Source of the DNA: Acidovorax sp.
Lineage (GTDB): Bacteria > Pseudomonadota > Gammaproteobacteria > Burkholderiales > Burkholderiaceae_C
Length of the DNA stretch: 61,513 nucleotides
Direction of reading: 5' to 3'
Assembly (NCBI GenBank): GCA_030692685.1
Contig: JAUXZO010000058.1
Span: 1 to 61,513 of the forward strand
Positions within the stretch are counted from its first letter, which is position 1. Each line of letters opens with the position of its first letter. Below, piece after piece: positions 18,227-27,600 of the stretch. The notes below the pieces were generated by a model. That model saw only the letters and a list, made by a program, of their open reading frames with translations. It was not told the origin of the DNA and made no database searches. Both the position numbers and the translations under genes were made by a program.

Positions 18227-19756
18227 ATGACGATCAAGGAGCGCCAGCCCCTGGTGGAGCTGCGCAGCGTGAGCAAATCGTTCGGCCAGAACGCCGCGCT
18301 CAAGGCGGTCAGCCTGGCGGGCTGGCCCGGCTCGATCCACGCCGTGACCGGCGAGAACGGCGCGGGCAAGTCCACGCTGATGAAGCTGCTGGCCGGGGTT
18401 CACCAGCCCGACAGCGGCGAGATCCTGCTCCAGGGCCGCCGTGCGGCTTTGGGCACGCCCGCTAAAGCGCGCCGCGCGGGTGTGTCCACCGTGTTCCAGG
18501 AACTGACCATCCTGCCCAACCTCACAGTGGCCGAGAACCTGTGCCTGGGGCGCGAGCTGACGCGCGGCGGATTACTGAACATGCGCGCGCTGCGGCATGA
18601 GGCCGTGCAGGTGCTCCAGCGCACCGGCATCACGCTGGGCCCCGACCTGCTGTGCGGCACGCTCAGCGTGGGCGAACAACAGTTGCTGGAAATTGCCAAG
18701 GGCCTGCATTCCGAGGCTGACATCTTCATCTTCGACGAACCCACTGCGCCGCTGAATCGTGCAGAGGTGGACCAGCTTGAAACCCTGCTGCGCACTTTGA
18801 AAGAACAGGGCAAGCTGGTCTTCTACATCAGCCACCGGCTCGAAGAGATCTTCCGCTTCTGCGACACAGTGACGGTGCTCAAGGACGGCGCACATGTGGC
18901 CACGGAGCCCATCGAAAGCCTCACTCCCGATGCCTTGGTGGCGCTGATGGTAGGGCGCGAGCTGGAAGCACTGTTCCCCGAGCGCCCGGCACACATACCC
19001 GAGGTGCCTGCGCTGCAGGTGGAACACCTCACAGCCATGCGCCACAGTCCCCCTGTGTCATTCACCATGCGCAGGGGCGAAATCGTGGGCATTGCCGGGC
19101 TCGAAGGCCAAGGCCAGCGCGAGATCATCCGCAGCCTGGCCGGGGCACAGGAGCGCAGCGGCAGCACCGTACGTGTGTTGGCAGCCGATGGCCGCACGGC
19201 CATTGTTGCGCCTGGCAACGTGGCTGCCGCCGTACGGTGCGGGGTCGCCCTGCTGCCCGAAGACCGCAAGGGCGAGGGGCTTTACCTTGACCTGTCCATC
19301 GAAGACAACATCTGGCTCGGCCCCCTGCGCCAGACCCCACTGTGGCGCCGTGCACCGCGCGACCCGGATCTCGTGCGCCGCCTGGCCGAACGTATGGGAC
19401 TGCGCACCCCCCCGGCGCAGCCGGTGGGCTCCCTTTCGGGCGGCAACCAGCAAAAGGCCATGCTGGGCCGCTGGCTGGCGGCCAAGGTGCAGATCCTGCT
19501 GGTCGAGCAGCCCACGCGTGGCGTCGATGTGGGCGCCAAGGCCGAAATCTATGCGCTGTTGCGCCGCTTCACGGCCGAGGGCGGCACCATCCTGGCCGTC
19601 TCTGGCGATCTGCCTGAGCTGATCGGCTTGTGCGACCGCATCCTGGTCGTGCGTGGCGGCGCCATCGTGGCCGACGTGCCCGGGCACAGCGCTACCGAAG
19701 AACAACTGCTGGGCCACGCCCTGCGCAGCGAAATTCCCCCCGAGGCCACCGCATGA
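18227..19756 (+). CDS. Ribose-type ABC transporter ATPase (two ATPase domains)
   Basis: A 509-residue tandem ATPase of the RbsA/XylG/MglA layout. Domain 1 has GENGAGKST (Walker A), LSVGEQQLLEIA (signature) and FIFDEPTAPL (Walker B). Domain 2 has the degenerate GLEGQGQRE loop normal for this family, LSGGNQQKAMLG, and LLVEQPTRGVDVG. It energises the two permeases downstream. The stop overlaps the first permease start by ATGA, indicating translational coupling. Confidence 0.93.
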   Translation: MTIKERQPLVELRSVSKSFGQNAALKAVSLAGWPGSIHAVTGENGAGKSTLMKLLAGVHQPDSGEILLQGRRAALGTPAKARRAGVSTVFQELTILPNLTVAENLCLGRELTRGGLLNMRALRHEAVQVLQRTGITLGPDLLCGTLSVGEQQLLEIAKGLHSEADIFIFDEPTAPLNRAEVDQLETLLRTLKEQGKLVFYISHRLEEIFRFCDTVTVLKDGAHVATEPIESLTPDALVALMVGRELEALFPERPAHIPEVPALQVEHLTAMRHSPPVSFTMRRGEIVGIAGLEGQGQREIIRSLAGAQERSGSTVRVLAADGRTAIVAPGNVAAAVRCGVALLPEDRKGEGLYLDLSIEDNIWLGPLRQTPLWRRAPRDPDLVRRLAERMGLRTPPAQPVGSLSGGNQQKAMLGRWLAAKVQILLVEQPTRGVDVGAKAEIYALLRRFTAEGGTILAVSGDLPELIGLCDRILVVRGGAIVADVPGHSATEEQLLGHALRSEIPPEATA

Positions 19757-20679
19757 TCACCCTCACACCGGCCCGCACGGGCCTTACGCGCTATACCCTG
19801 GGCCTGCCCTTCGCCCTGGTACTGCTGCTTGCCGCCACGCAGGCGGACTTCCGCTCCACCCAAAACCTGTTGAACTTCAGTGGTCAGATCGGCGCGCTGC
19901 TCATCGTGTCCGTGGGACAGCTGTTCGTCACCCTGGTGGCGGGCATCGACCTGTCGGTCGGCTCAGTGATGAGCCTGGCCTCTGCCTTCGCCGCCACCCA
20001 GAGCGACCCGCTGGTCGCCGTCGCCCTGGCCACCGCGCTGGGCGTTGCGGTGGGAATGCTCAATGGCATGGGCGTGGCCATGGCAGGCGTGCACCCGTTG
20101 GTGATGACACTGAGCACGGCGACCTTTCTGCAGGGCCTGGCCTATGTGGTGCTGCCGATTCCCGGTGGCACCATCGCACCGGCTATGGCGGCAGCGGCAA
20201 CGGGCCAGGTCGGGGCGATTCCAGCGCCTCTGCTGTGGTGCGCGGCAGCAGCGCTGGCCGCCAGCGTCGTGCTACGCCGAACTCGTTTTGGTGCGCACCT
20301 GTTCGCGGTGGGCGGCCATCCGCGCAGCGCCTACCTCAATGGCGTGTGCGTAAAGGCGGTGGTGGTGGGAGCCTATGTATGGTGCTCAGTTGCCGCAGCG
20401 TGGGCGGGCCTGTTCCTGGCCGCGCGCGTGGCCGCCGGGGACCCAACACTGGGGGCGTCTTACGCGCTGGAATCCGTGGCGGCAGTGGCCCTGGGCGGCG
20501 TGCAACTGACGGGTGGCGTTGGCAGCGTGGCAGGTGTGGTGGCCGGGGTGCTGAGCCTGGGGCTGATGACCAACGGCCTCAACCTTTTTGGCGTGTCACC
20601 CTTCATGCGCGGGGTATTGACCGGTGTCTTGTTGCTTGCGGCAGTGAGTCTGCAACGCCGACGCATCGTAGGAATGTGA
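19753..20679 (+). CDS. Ribose-type ABC transporter permease 1
   Basis: A 308-residue inner-membrane protein with about eight to ten hydrophobic segments and the BPD_transp_2 signature region LVAGIDLSVGSVMSLAS. The start is the ATG at 19753 overlapping the ATPase stop; the longer open frame from 19630 lies inside the ATPase gene. Toward the end it has the typical AVALGGVQLTGGVGSVAGV loop that contacts the ATPase. Confidence 0.92.
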   Translation: MITLTPARTGLTRYTLGLPFALVLLLAATQADFRSTQNLLNFSGQIGALLIVSVGQLFVTLVAGIDLSVGSVMSLASAFAATQSDPLVAVALATALGVAVGMLNGMGVAMAGVHPLVMTLSTATFLQGLAYVVLPIPGGTIAPAMAAAATGQVGAIPAPLLWCAAAALAASVVLRRTRFGAHLFAVGGHPRSAYLNGVCVKAVVVGAYVWCSVAAAWAGLFLAARVAAGDPTLGASYALESVAAVALGGVQLTGGVGSVAGVVAGVLSLGLMTNGLNLFGVSPFMRGVLTGVLLLAAVSLQRRRIVGM

Positions 20680-20687
20680 GCCAGCCC

Positions 20688-21674
20688 ATGTCTTCATCCC
20701 TGTCCCTTTCTTCTTCAGGGCTGGCGTACCGCCTGCACCAGGCGTCGTCGTTCATTCTGGCGCTGCCACCCGCCTATCTCGGCACCGTGGTGCTGCTGGT
20801 CAGCGCGGCGGCCCTGAGACCCAACCTGCTTTCGCCGTTCTTGCTGCTGCTCATCCTTCGCCAGGCAGCACCGCTGGGCTTCGCAGCCATCGGGCAGTCG
20901 CTGGTGATGCGCTGCCGCTCGCTCGACCTGTCGTCGGGCGGTGTGATTGCGGTGGTGTCCTACCTGCTGACCAGCGGCGTGATGCCCTTGCCATGGCCCC
21001 TGGCGCTGCCGCTGTGCGTGTTGTTCGGTGCACTGGTCGGTGCGTTCAACGGCTTTTTGATTGTGCGGTTGCGCGCGTCTGCGGTCATCGTGACGCTGGC
21101 CGTGTCGATGATTCTGTCGGGCACTGTGATCGCGCTGAGCCAGTTCCATGCAGTGGGCGACGCGCCCGACATTCTGCGTGCCATGGGCCGCGCGCGCGTG
21201 GCAGGGGTACCGCTGGTGCCCCTGCTATGGATTGCGACCCTGGTGCCGCTGGCCCTGTGGCTGCGCCGCAGCGCATTTGGCCGCGTGCTTGATGCCGTGG
21301 GCGCCAACCCGCTTGCTGCGGGCCTGTCGGGGCTGCCGCACCTGCGCGTGGTGTTTATGGCGCATGTCACGTCGGGCGCCATGTCGGCCCTCAGCGGCCT
21401 GATGCTGCTGGGCTTCGTGGGCGTGGGCAACGTCAAGCTCGGGGCGGATCTGGCCCTCAACGCGCTGGCGGCGTCCATCCTGGGCGGCATCAACTTCGGC
21501 AGCGGACGCGGCGGCATGCTGGGCCCGGCGGTTGCGGCGTTCATGCTGGTTTTTCTTTTCAACTTCCTCACAAGCCTGGGCCTGGGCGAGCCCGGCAAGC
21601 TGATGCTGCAGGGCACCTTGATCGGTGCGGCTGCACTGGCCTATAGCCTGCGCCACAAAGAATCGGCGCACTGA
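20688..21674 (+). CDS. Ribose-type ABC transporter permease 2
   Basis: A 328-residue second permease of the BPD_transp_2 family, starting at 20688, 8 bp after the first permease. It has multiple hydrophobic segments, a divergent SLDLSSGGVIAVVSYL in place of the GIDLSVG motif, and ALAASILGGINFGSGRGG near the C-terminus. The two unequal permeases would form a heterodimer, as in several sugar transporters with duplicated RbsC-like genes. The open frame extends far upstream in another permease's DNA and is not used. Confidence 0.92.
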   Translation: MSSSLSLSSSGLAYRLHQASSFILALPPAYLGTVVLLVSAAALRPNLLSPFLLLLILRQAAPLGFAAIGQSLVMRCRSLDLSSGGVIAVVSYLLTSGVMPLPWPLALPLCVLFGALVGAFNGFLIVRLRASAVIVTLAVSMILSGTVIALSQFHAVGDAPDILRAMGRARVAGVPLVPLLWIATLVPLALWLRRSAFGRVLDAVGANPLAAGLSGLPHLRVVFMAHVTSGAMSALSGLMLLGFVGVGNVKLGADLALNALAASILGGINFGSGRGGMLGPAVAAFMLVFLFNFLTSLGLGEPGKLMLQGTLIGAAALAYSLRHKESAH

Positions 21675-21700
21675 TTCCACACAACCAAGAGAAGCTCAAA

Positions 21701-22528
21701 ATGGCAGATGTTTTCAAGGATGGCTTGCTTCGCGGGCAGCACGCACTGATCACGGGTGGCGGTAGCGGCATCAACCGGCGTATCGCCGAGCGCTTTGCAA
21801 CCCAAGGGGCAGCGGTGTCCATCGTGGGGCGCAGCCTGGAACGGGTCGAAGGCGCCGCCAGTGCCATCCGCGCAGCGGGCGGGCAGGCCGAGGGCTTTTC
21901 GGCAGACGTGCGCGACTTCGACGCGCTTGTCAGTGCGTTCGGCCAGGCGCATGAAGCCTTTGGCCCGGTAGACATTTGCATCGCGGGCGCGGCGGGCAAC
22001 TTCGTGGCAGAGGCCGCCAACATGTCCTCCAATGGCTTCCGGACAGTGGTGGACATCGACCTTGTCGGCACCTGGAACACCTTCCGCGCCGCGCTAACGC
22101 TGTTGCGGGAGGAGCGCTCGAACCTGCTGGCCATCTCCGCCGTCCAGTCGGTGATGCCAATGGCCACGCAGGCGCATGTGTGCGCGGCCAAGGCGGGTAT
22201 CGACATGCTGGTGCGCACGCTGTCCATCGAATGGGCGCAGCGTGGCGTGCGCTGCAATGCCATCGCACCTGGCCCGGTGGCGGACACCGAAGGCATGAGG
22301 CGCCTCGCGCCGGAGGGTGATACAAGTTGGGCGCGGGTGCTGGCCGGTATCCCCATGGCACGCGCAGCGGGGGCTGATGAGATCGCTGACTTGGCGCTCT
22401 TCCTTTGCAGCGGTGCAGCACGCTACATCCACGGCACCGTTATTGCGATTGATGGGGGGCAAAGTAACCTGGGTTCGCTGCCGTTCGGCCAGGCGCTGCT
22501 GGAATCAGTGAAACCTCCACTTTCCTGA
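21701..22528 (+). CDS. SDR oxidoreductase, 2,4-dienoyl-CoA-reductase-like
   Basis: A 275-residue short-chain dehydrogenase with the Rossmann motif TGGGSGINRRI near residue 18 and an N-A-G-type IAGAAGNF stretch. The usual YxxxK is replaced by AHVCAAK: Lys is kept but Tyr is absent, the pattern of 2,4-dienoyl-CoA reductases of the peroxisomal/bacterial DECR type (which have HxxxxK-like centres). NAIAPGPVADTEGM and VIAIDGGQ follow the family. It would reduce dienoyl-CoA during degradation of unsaturated acyl chains, fitting the CoA ligase and lipase nearby. It ends the transporter operon. Confidence 0.85.
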   Translation: MADVFKDGLLRGQHALITGGGSGINRRIAERFATQGAAVSIVGRSLERVEGAASAIRAAGGQAEGFSADVRDFDALVSAFGQAHEAFGPVDICIAGAAGNFVAEAANMSSNGFRTVVDIDLVGTWNTFRAALTLLREERSNLLAISAVQSVMPMATQAHVCAAKAGIDMLVRTLSIEWAQRGVRCNAIAPGPVADTEGMRRLAPEGDTSWARVLAGIPMARAAGADEIADLALFLCSGAARYIHGTVIAIDGGQSNLGSLPFGQALLESVKPPLS

Positions 22529-23361
22529 ACTTTGGTTGAAGCAAAGGGTTCGTCATTCCACTGAAGGGGTCCGCCTAGCGCTAGCTCGGTTTCACCTTCG
22601 TCCGCATTGCAGCGATTGCTGTCAATTGATGTGAATCTGTGAATTCACGGTAGTGCCTGCATAGCAGCCATCGGCACAGGATGGGTTTCACGTGGCGTTC
22701 TCAATTGTGGACTCTTGCTATTCACTCATAGCGAATCGCAATGGTGGTTAGACACACCAAGTTTGCTGCGAGCGTTTCCTACGGGCAATTGACGGCGGAC
22801 TCACCTCAACCTGCATCACTCTGTCAACGGACTCTGTACTGCAGTTTGCAAATGTCATCCGCTAATGTGTTCAGTTGATTCCGCTCCCAGCCGGGGCCGG
22901 AACATATATCAAACACTGGCAGCCAGAGCGGTGCTTACGGGTGATGCGACATCCACTCCCAAAGCCCACAACGGGCTGGCTGAGGTGCTGCGTATCCTGA
23001 GCGTGGTGCGTCGAAGCTCAGTCAAGGCAAGCCGCAGCAGGCGGTGGCAGCTCACTGAGCTTAAACATCCCTCATCGGAGTGTCCGAAAAAACTTGACCA
23101 TGGCATGTCGCTGTGGGATGGTCCTGATGCGCAAGCCAGTGAGGGCATGGAGCAAGTGCCAGACTGGGACGCGGCAGCGCAAACCGCACCGGACCCCGAG
23201 GTCGATCAGCTCATCATCTGGTGAGGGGTAATTCAGCGAGACGGCCATCGCTGCGGGGCGGGACACGCCTGTAATACTCGCCTTCATGCGGTTGGATTTC
23301 ATATCCGATGCACTTGAACCTACCCGCGTTCAGCGGACCTTCTTCTCTGCCGAGGCCTGTC
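22529..23361. other. Long gene-free stretch before the DUF6603 cluster
   Basis: About 830 bp with no supportable gene. A 119-codon ORF at 22865-23224 has no family character. It contains TTGCAGCGATTGCTGTCA (22607-22624), an exact 18-bp copy of 2424-2441 in another gene-free stretch. Composition is lower in GC than the flanking genes. It probably separates two independently acquired blocks and must hold the promoter of the cluster that follows. Confidence 0.4.
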
Positions 23362-24642
23362 ATGTTTGAAGCATTGATGCGCTTGATTAACAACTGGTTC
23401 AACCCGGCGCCGGCCGCGAACCTGGCCTACGGATTTCGTTGGGTGGCGGGCGCGGGCATGCCGGGCGTGCTGAATTCTTATGACGTCAACGGCGTCATCG
23501 CCCCGGGCATCTACGTGATCTTCCAGGTGCCCATGTTGGACGACGGCTTGGACTACTTTGAGCGGGTCTTGGGCGGCGCAGGCACGGTCTATCCCGTGCC
23601 CGGCCCTGCAGCCGCGGCCTTGACCAACCTCATCCACCAGTTGCAGGCCAACCCACCGCCCGCCGAGGCCACTGTGCTGGCCGCCGTCACGCCCCTGCGC
23701 TTGAACGACATCAGCGCCTTTCTCAGCTACACGGCGGGATGCCTGGACATCATCAACGCCACCCCGGCCGGCAACTTGCTGCTGAACCAACTCAGCATCG
23801 GTGCCAACCCCACGTTCATCTCGCCACCGCTGGGCAACAACAATCAGACCTTTGCCGGCAGCATGGACTACCTCAATGCCCTGGCTGACGCCCTGACCGC
23901 CTATGCCGGCGGCGGGCCCCTGCCCACCGCATTGCTGCAGGCCACCGTGGACGCCCGCTACGCCGCCATCCTCGCCCCGGCCGCACGTTACGTCCAGTTC
24001 GCGGCGGACCTGAATGCCTTGCCGCTGTGCTCGCTGTTCCTCAACCATGCGGCCTTCCCACCCACCTTCCTGAACCTGAACTTCAACCATCTGGGCCTGC
24101 CCATCACAGGCCCGGACCTGCAGGCCTGGATCGGCCCGGCGGGCAATCCAGCCTTCGACTTGAATGCCCGCACCTTTGCGGGCTTGGTGAATGGCGTCAC
24201 CGTGCGAGAGTTCTTCCTGCTGGCCATCCTGATCGTGCTTTATCCCTCAACACCACCAGGAGCGGGCTGCGGCGCAGGGGTGAAATTCAATGTCAAGAAC
24301 ACGGGCGACAACGTCATCGGCAGCCCCGACTTCCGCCCGCCCTGCATTGGCCTGGCTCATGAGCTGACCCACGCCTACCACTACGGCCTGGGCAGCACCC
24401 CGGGCGCCGACTTCGGCCTCTTCACTACCACGGCGGCCGAGTTGTTGATCGCTGGCATCGCGCCCTTCGCGGCACAGCCGGTCAGCGAGAACGCGATACG
24501 GGGGCAGTACGCGGCCATTGCGGCACCCGGCTTGATCGACGCCAGCAATGTCTGGGCCGTGCCTGCTTTGCGCGCTGTCTATGAACAGCCCGTGATACCA
24601 CAAACCCCGACCACCATGCGTGGCCTGCTGCACTGCATCTAG
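23362..24642 (+). CDS. Putative zinc metallopeptidase, M91/NleD-like (HExxH)
   Basis: A 426-residue protein started at the ATG at 23362 (GAGG upstream). The signature lies near residue 333: IGLAHELTHAYHYG, a HExxH zinc site, followed ~30 residues later by TTTAAELLIAGI with a candidate third ligand Glu, and then SENAIRGQYA. The order HExxH...E...(S)EN-x-IR is that of M91/NleD-type effector peptidases. No signal peptide or N-terminal secretion signal is recognised; residues 1-320 are of unknown function. It is the first gene of the cluster, 15 bp before the DUF6603 gene. It may be a secreted toxin or a processing protease. Confidence 0.65.
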   Translation: MFEALMRLINNWFNPAPAANLAYGFRWVAGAGMPGVLNSYDVNGVIAPGIYVIFQVPMLDDGLDYFERVLGGAGTVYPVPGPAAAALTNLIHQLQANPPPAEATVLAAVTPLRLNDISAFLSYTAGCLDIINATPAGNLLLNQLSIGANPTFISPPLGNNNQTFAGSMDYLNALADALTAYAGGGPLPTALLQATVDARYAAILAPAARYVQFAADLNALPLCSLFLNHAAFPPTFLNLNFNHLGLPITGPDLQAWIGPAGNPAFDLNARTFAGLVNGVTVREFFLLAILIVLYPSTPPGAGCGAGVKFNVKNTGDNVIGSPDFRPPCIGLAHELTHAYHYGLGSTPGADFGLFTTTAAELLIAGIAPFAAQPVSENAIRGQYAAIAAPGLIDASNVWAVPALRAVYEQPVIPQTPTTMRGLLHCI

Positions 24643-24657
24643 CCGGAGGCCCACGCC

Positions 24658-27600
24658 ATGACGCTACAAGACTTGCAAACCACGTTGCTCAAGCTGCAAA
24701 GCCAGGGCAGCTTGACGGTGGGCAGCCTGACGCTGGCCGTGCCGCCCATGGCCGAGGTGCTGACGCAGTTGCCGGTGGACACTAGCCTGGCGCTGCAGGG
24801 CGCCAGCCTCACCCTACAAGGCAGCGGGGCCGACCAGCAGTTGCTCATCAAGACCACCCTGAACTGGGGTCTGCTGCAAAACCTGAGCTCTCAGTTCAGT
24901 GTCAGCGTCGATGCCACCCAGCCCGGCGGCTTCATCGCCGCGGCCTTGTTTCAGCTCCCGCCCAGCACCCAGCTCAGCCTGCCCGGCATCACCTGGTTTC
25001 AGTTCTCGAGCTTTTTGCTGGCGGGGCAAAGTCTGCCCTATGCCCTGACCCGCACGGGCCTGATCGCTGCAGCCACCATGCAAGTGGGGGCCACACTGAA
25101 AATCAACGGCGACAGTTCTCAAACTGCCATCCCGATTTGCATCGGTACCGAGCCTGGTGGCGCGCTGGCGCTGACCCTGAACACAGCGGCCATTGACCTG
25201 CCCAGCATCAACGACATCCTGGCTGCGCTGGGCCCCAACGGCAGTGCGGTGCAGCTGCCCCCGGGCTTGAACAGCCTGCTGAACTTCTCGTTGCAACAGC
25301 TGCGCGTGGGCATGGACCCCAACGCCTTGAAGGTGACCGAGCTGGGCGTGCAGATCGGCAACTCAGCCAAAGTGAGCAGCGGTTGGGCGATCATCCCCGG
25401 TTACTTAAACCTGCAGAGCTACCAAATCGGGCTCACGGTCTTTGACCCCTTCGGCACCCGCCAGATCGGCGGGCTGATCGCCACCACTGCCACGCTGGGC
25501 ACTGTGGACATTGCGGTGGCCGCCGTGCACCCCGCCTCGGGCGGTTGGGACTTCCGCGGCGCCATCGGCGTGAACAACCCGGTGCCCCTGGGCACCCTGC
25601 TGATCGGCCTGGCCCAGCAGTTCAAGGTGACGCTGCCGGACTCGCTGCAGAAGTTCACCATGAGGAACTTCCAGTTTGAGTTCAACACCAGTACCGGCCT
25701 CGTGACAGGCCAATTCGAACTAGACTTCACCGTGGGCAGCACCCCCGTGGCCTTGACCGTGGTGGCCAGCCTGACACCCGTCACGCAAAACCAGGTGACG
25801 CACTACACCCCCCATGTGGACGGCACGCTGGTGATCGGCGGCGCCACGTTCACCGTCACCATTGATGGCACGCCTGGCGCCACCACCTTCAGCGCCCGCT
25901 GGTCAGACACGGCACAGGCCCTGAGCTTTGGCGACATCGCCAGCGCGATGGGCTGGCACGGCATGCCGGCCCTGCCAGAGAACCTGGACCTGGCCTTGAC
26001 CGACGCCGAGTTCATCTACAACTTCAGCACGGGCGCGCTGGCTTTGAGCGCGCATTCCAAGCACTACGGCCAACTGGTGTTCGCCACGCTGGACACGAGC
26101 ACCAAGAACCCCACTCCTGCGCAGCGCTATTACCTGCTGGCGCTGGACGTGCCCCTGAACGTGGCGCTGTCCGACCTGCCGGTCGTGGGTGATCAGCTGC
26201 CCGCAAATGTGAAGTTGGGCGTGAAGGACCTGCAAATCATTGTCTGCAGCACGGCCTTGGTGGCCGACGATGTGACGGCCCTCAATCAGCTGCTGACCGG
26301 CGCGCTCAAAGACACCCCGTTGAGCACCAGCACCCTGGGCGCGGGCCTGACCTTCGCCACCCAGCTTCAACTCGGCACGGCCACGCAAAACATCGTGATC
26401 CCGCTGACCGGTGGCAGCCCATCACCAGCCCCAGCGCCTTCACCAAGCCGTGCGCCAACGCCAGCACCGAGCCCGGCGCCAGCACCGAGCCCGGCGCCCG
26501 CACCGAGCCCGGCGCCCGCACCCGCCCCGGCCTACCAAGCCGGCGCCACCTGGTTCAATATCGAGAAGCCCTTCGGGCCGGTGCTGTTCCAGCGCATTGG
26601 GCTGCAATACCAAGACGGCAAGCTCTTCTTCCTGCTTGACGCCGCGCTGAACTTCTCGGCCCTGAGCCTGGCCTGCCAAGGCCTGGGCGTGGGTTCGGCG
26701 CTCACCGCCTTCTCGCCACAGTTCCATCTGGACGGCATCGCGGTGGACTTTGCCAGCGGCCCCATCACCATCAGCGGTGCCATGTTGAATGTGCCGGCCA
26801 GCGCCCTGCCCAAAAACGTGGACTTCGAGTACATGGGCGAGGTGGTCATCAAGGTGCAGCCCTGGATGATTGCCGGGGTGGCGGCCTATGCCAAGGTGTC
26901 TGACGCCTCCTCCTTCTTCCTGTTCGCCCAAGTGAGCGGCGCCTTTGGTGGGCCGCCGGCCTTCTTCGTTACCGGCTTCATGGGCGGCTTTGGCTACAAC
27001 TCGCTGCTGACCCTGCCCGCGCCGGACCAGGTCTACCAGTTCCCTTTTGTCGCCGGCCTGGACGACCCCAGCATCTTCGGCGCCAACCCCACGCCCATGA
27101 GCGCTTTGAGCGTGCTCTCGGGCGCGGGTGGCAAGCCGCCGGTGGTGACGCCCTCGGTGGGAGACAACTGGATTGCCGCGGGCATCACCTTCCGCTCTTA
27201 CGAGATCATCCTGGGACACGCCCTGCTGACGGTGGAGTTCGGCAACGATCTGCAAATCGCCCTGCTGGGCCTGGCCAGCACCGGCTTCCCGCAAGGTAGC
27301 AGCGACGAGGCTTATGCCTTCATTGAGCTGCAACTGGAGGTGCTGTTCAAGCCGAGCGATGGCTACTTCGACATCACCGCCTCGCTGACCCCGCGCTCCT
27401 TCCTGCTCACCAAAGATTGCCACCTCACCGGCGGCTTTGCCTTCTGCCTGTGGTTCGGCGCGAATGAGCATGCCGGCGACTTTGTGGTGACCGTCGGCGG
27501 CTATCACCCGGCTTTTGTGAAGCCCAGCTGGTACCCGCAAGTGCTGCCCGTGGGCTTCAACTGGCAGGTGGACAGCGAGGTCAGCATCAAGGGCGGCGCT

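Noticed and set aside
22865..23224. 119-codon plus-strand ORF
   Set aside because: No recognisable domain and poor codon character compared with the neighbouring genes.
26421..26534. Possible CRISPR or satellite repeat
   Set aside because: The units are contiguous without spacers and encode an in-frame Pro/Ala/Ser linker.
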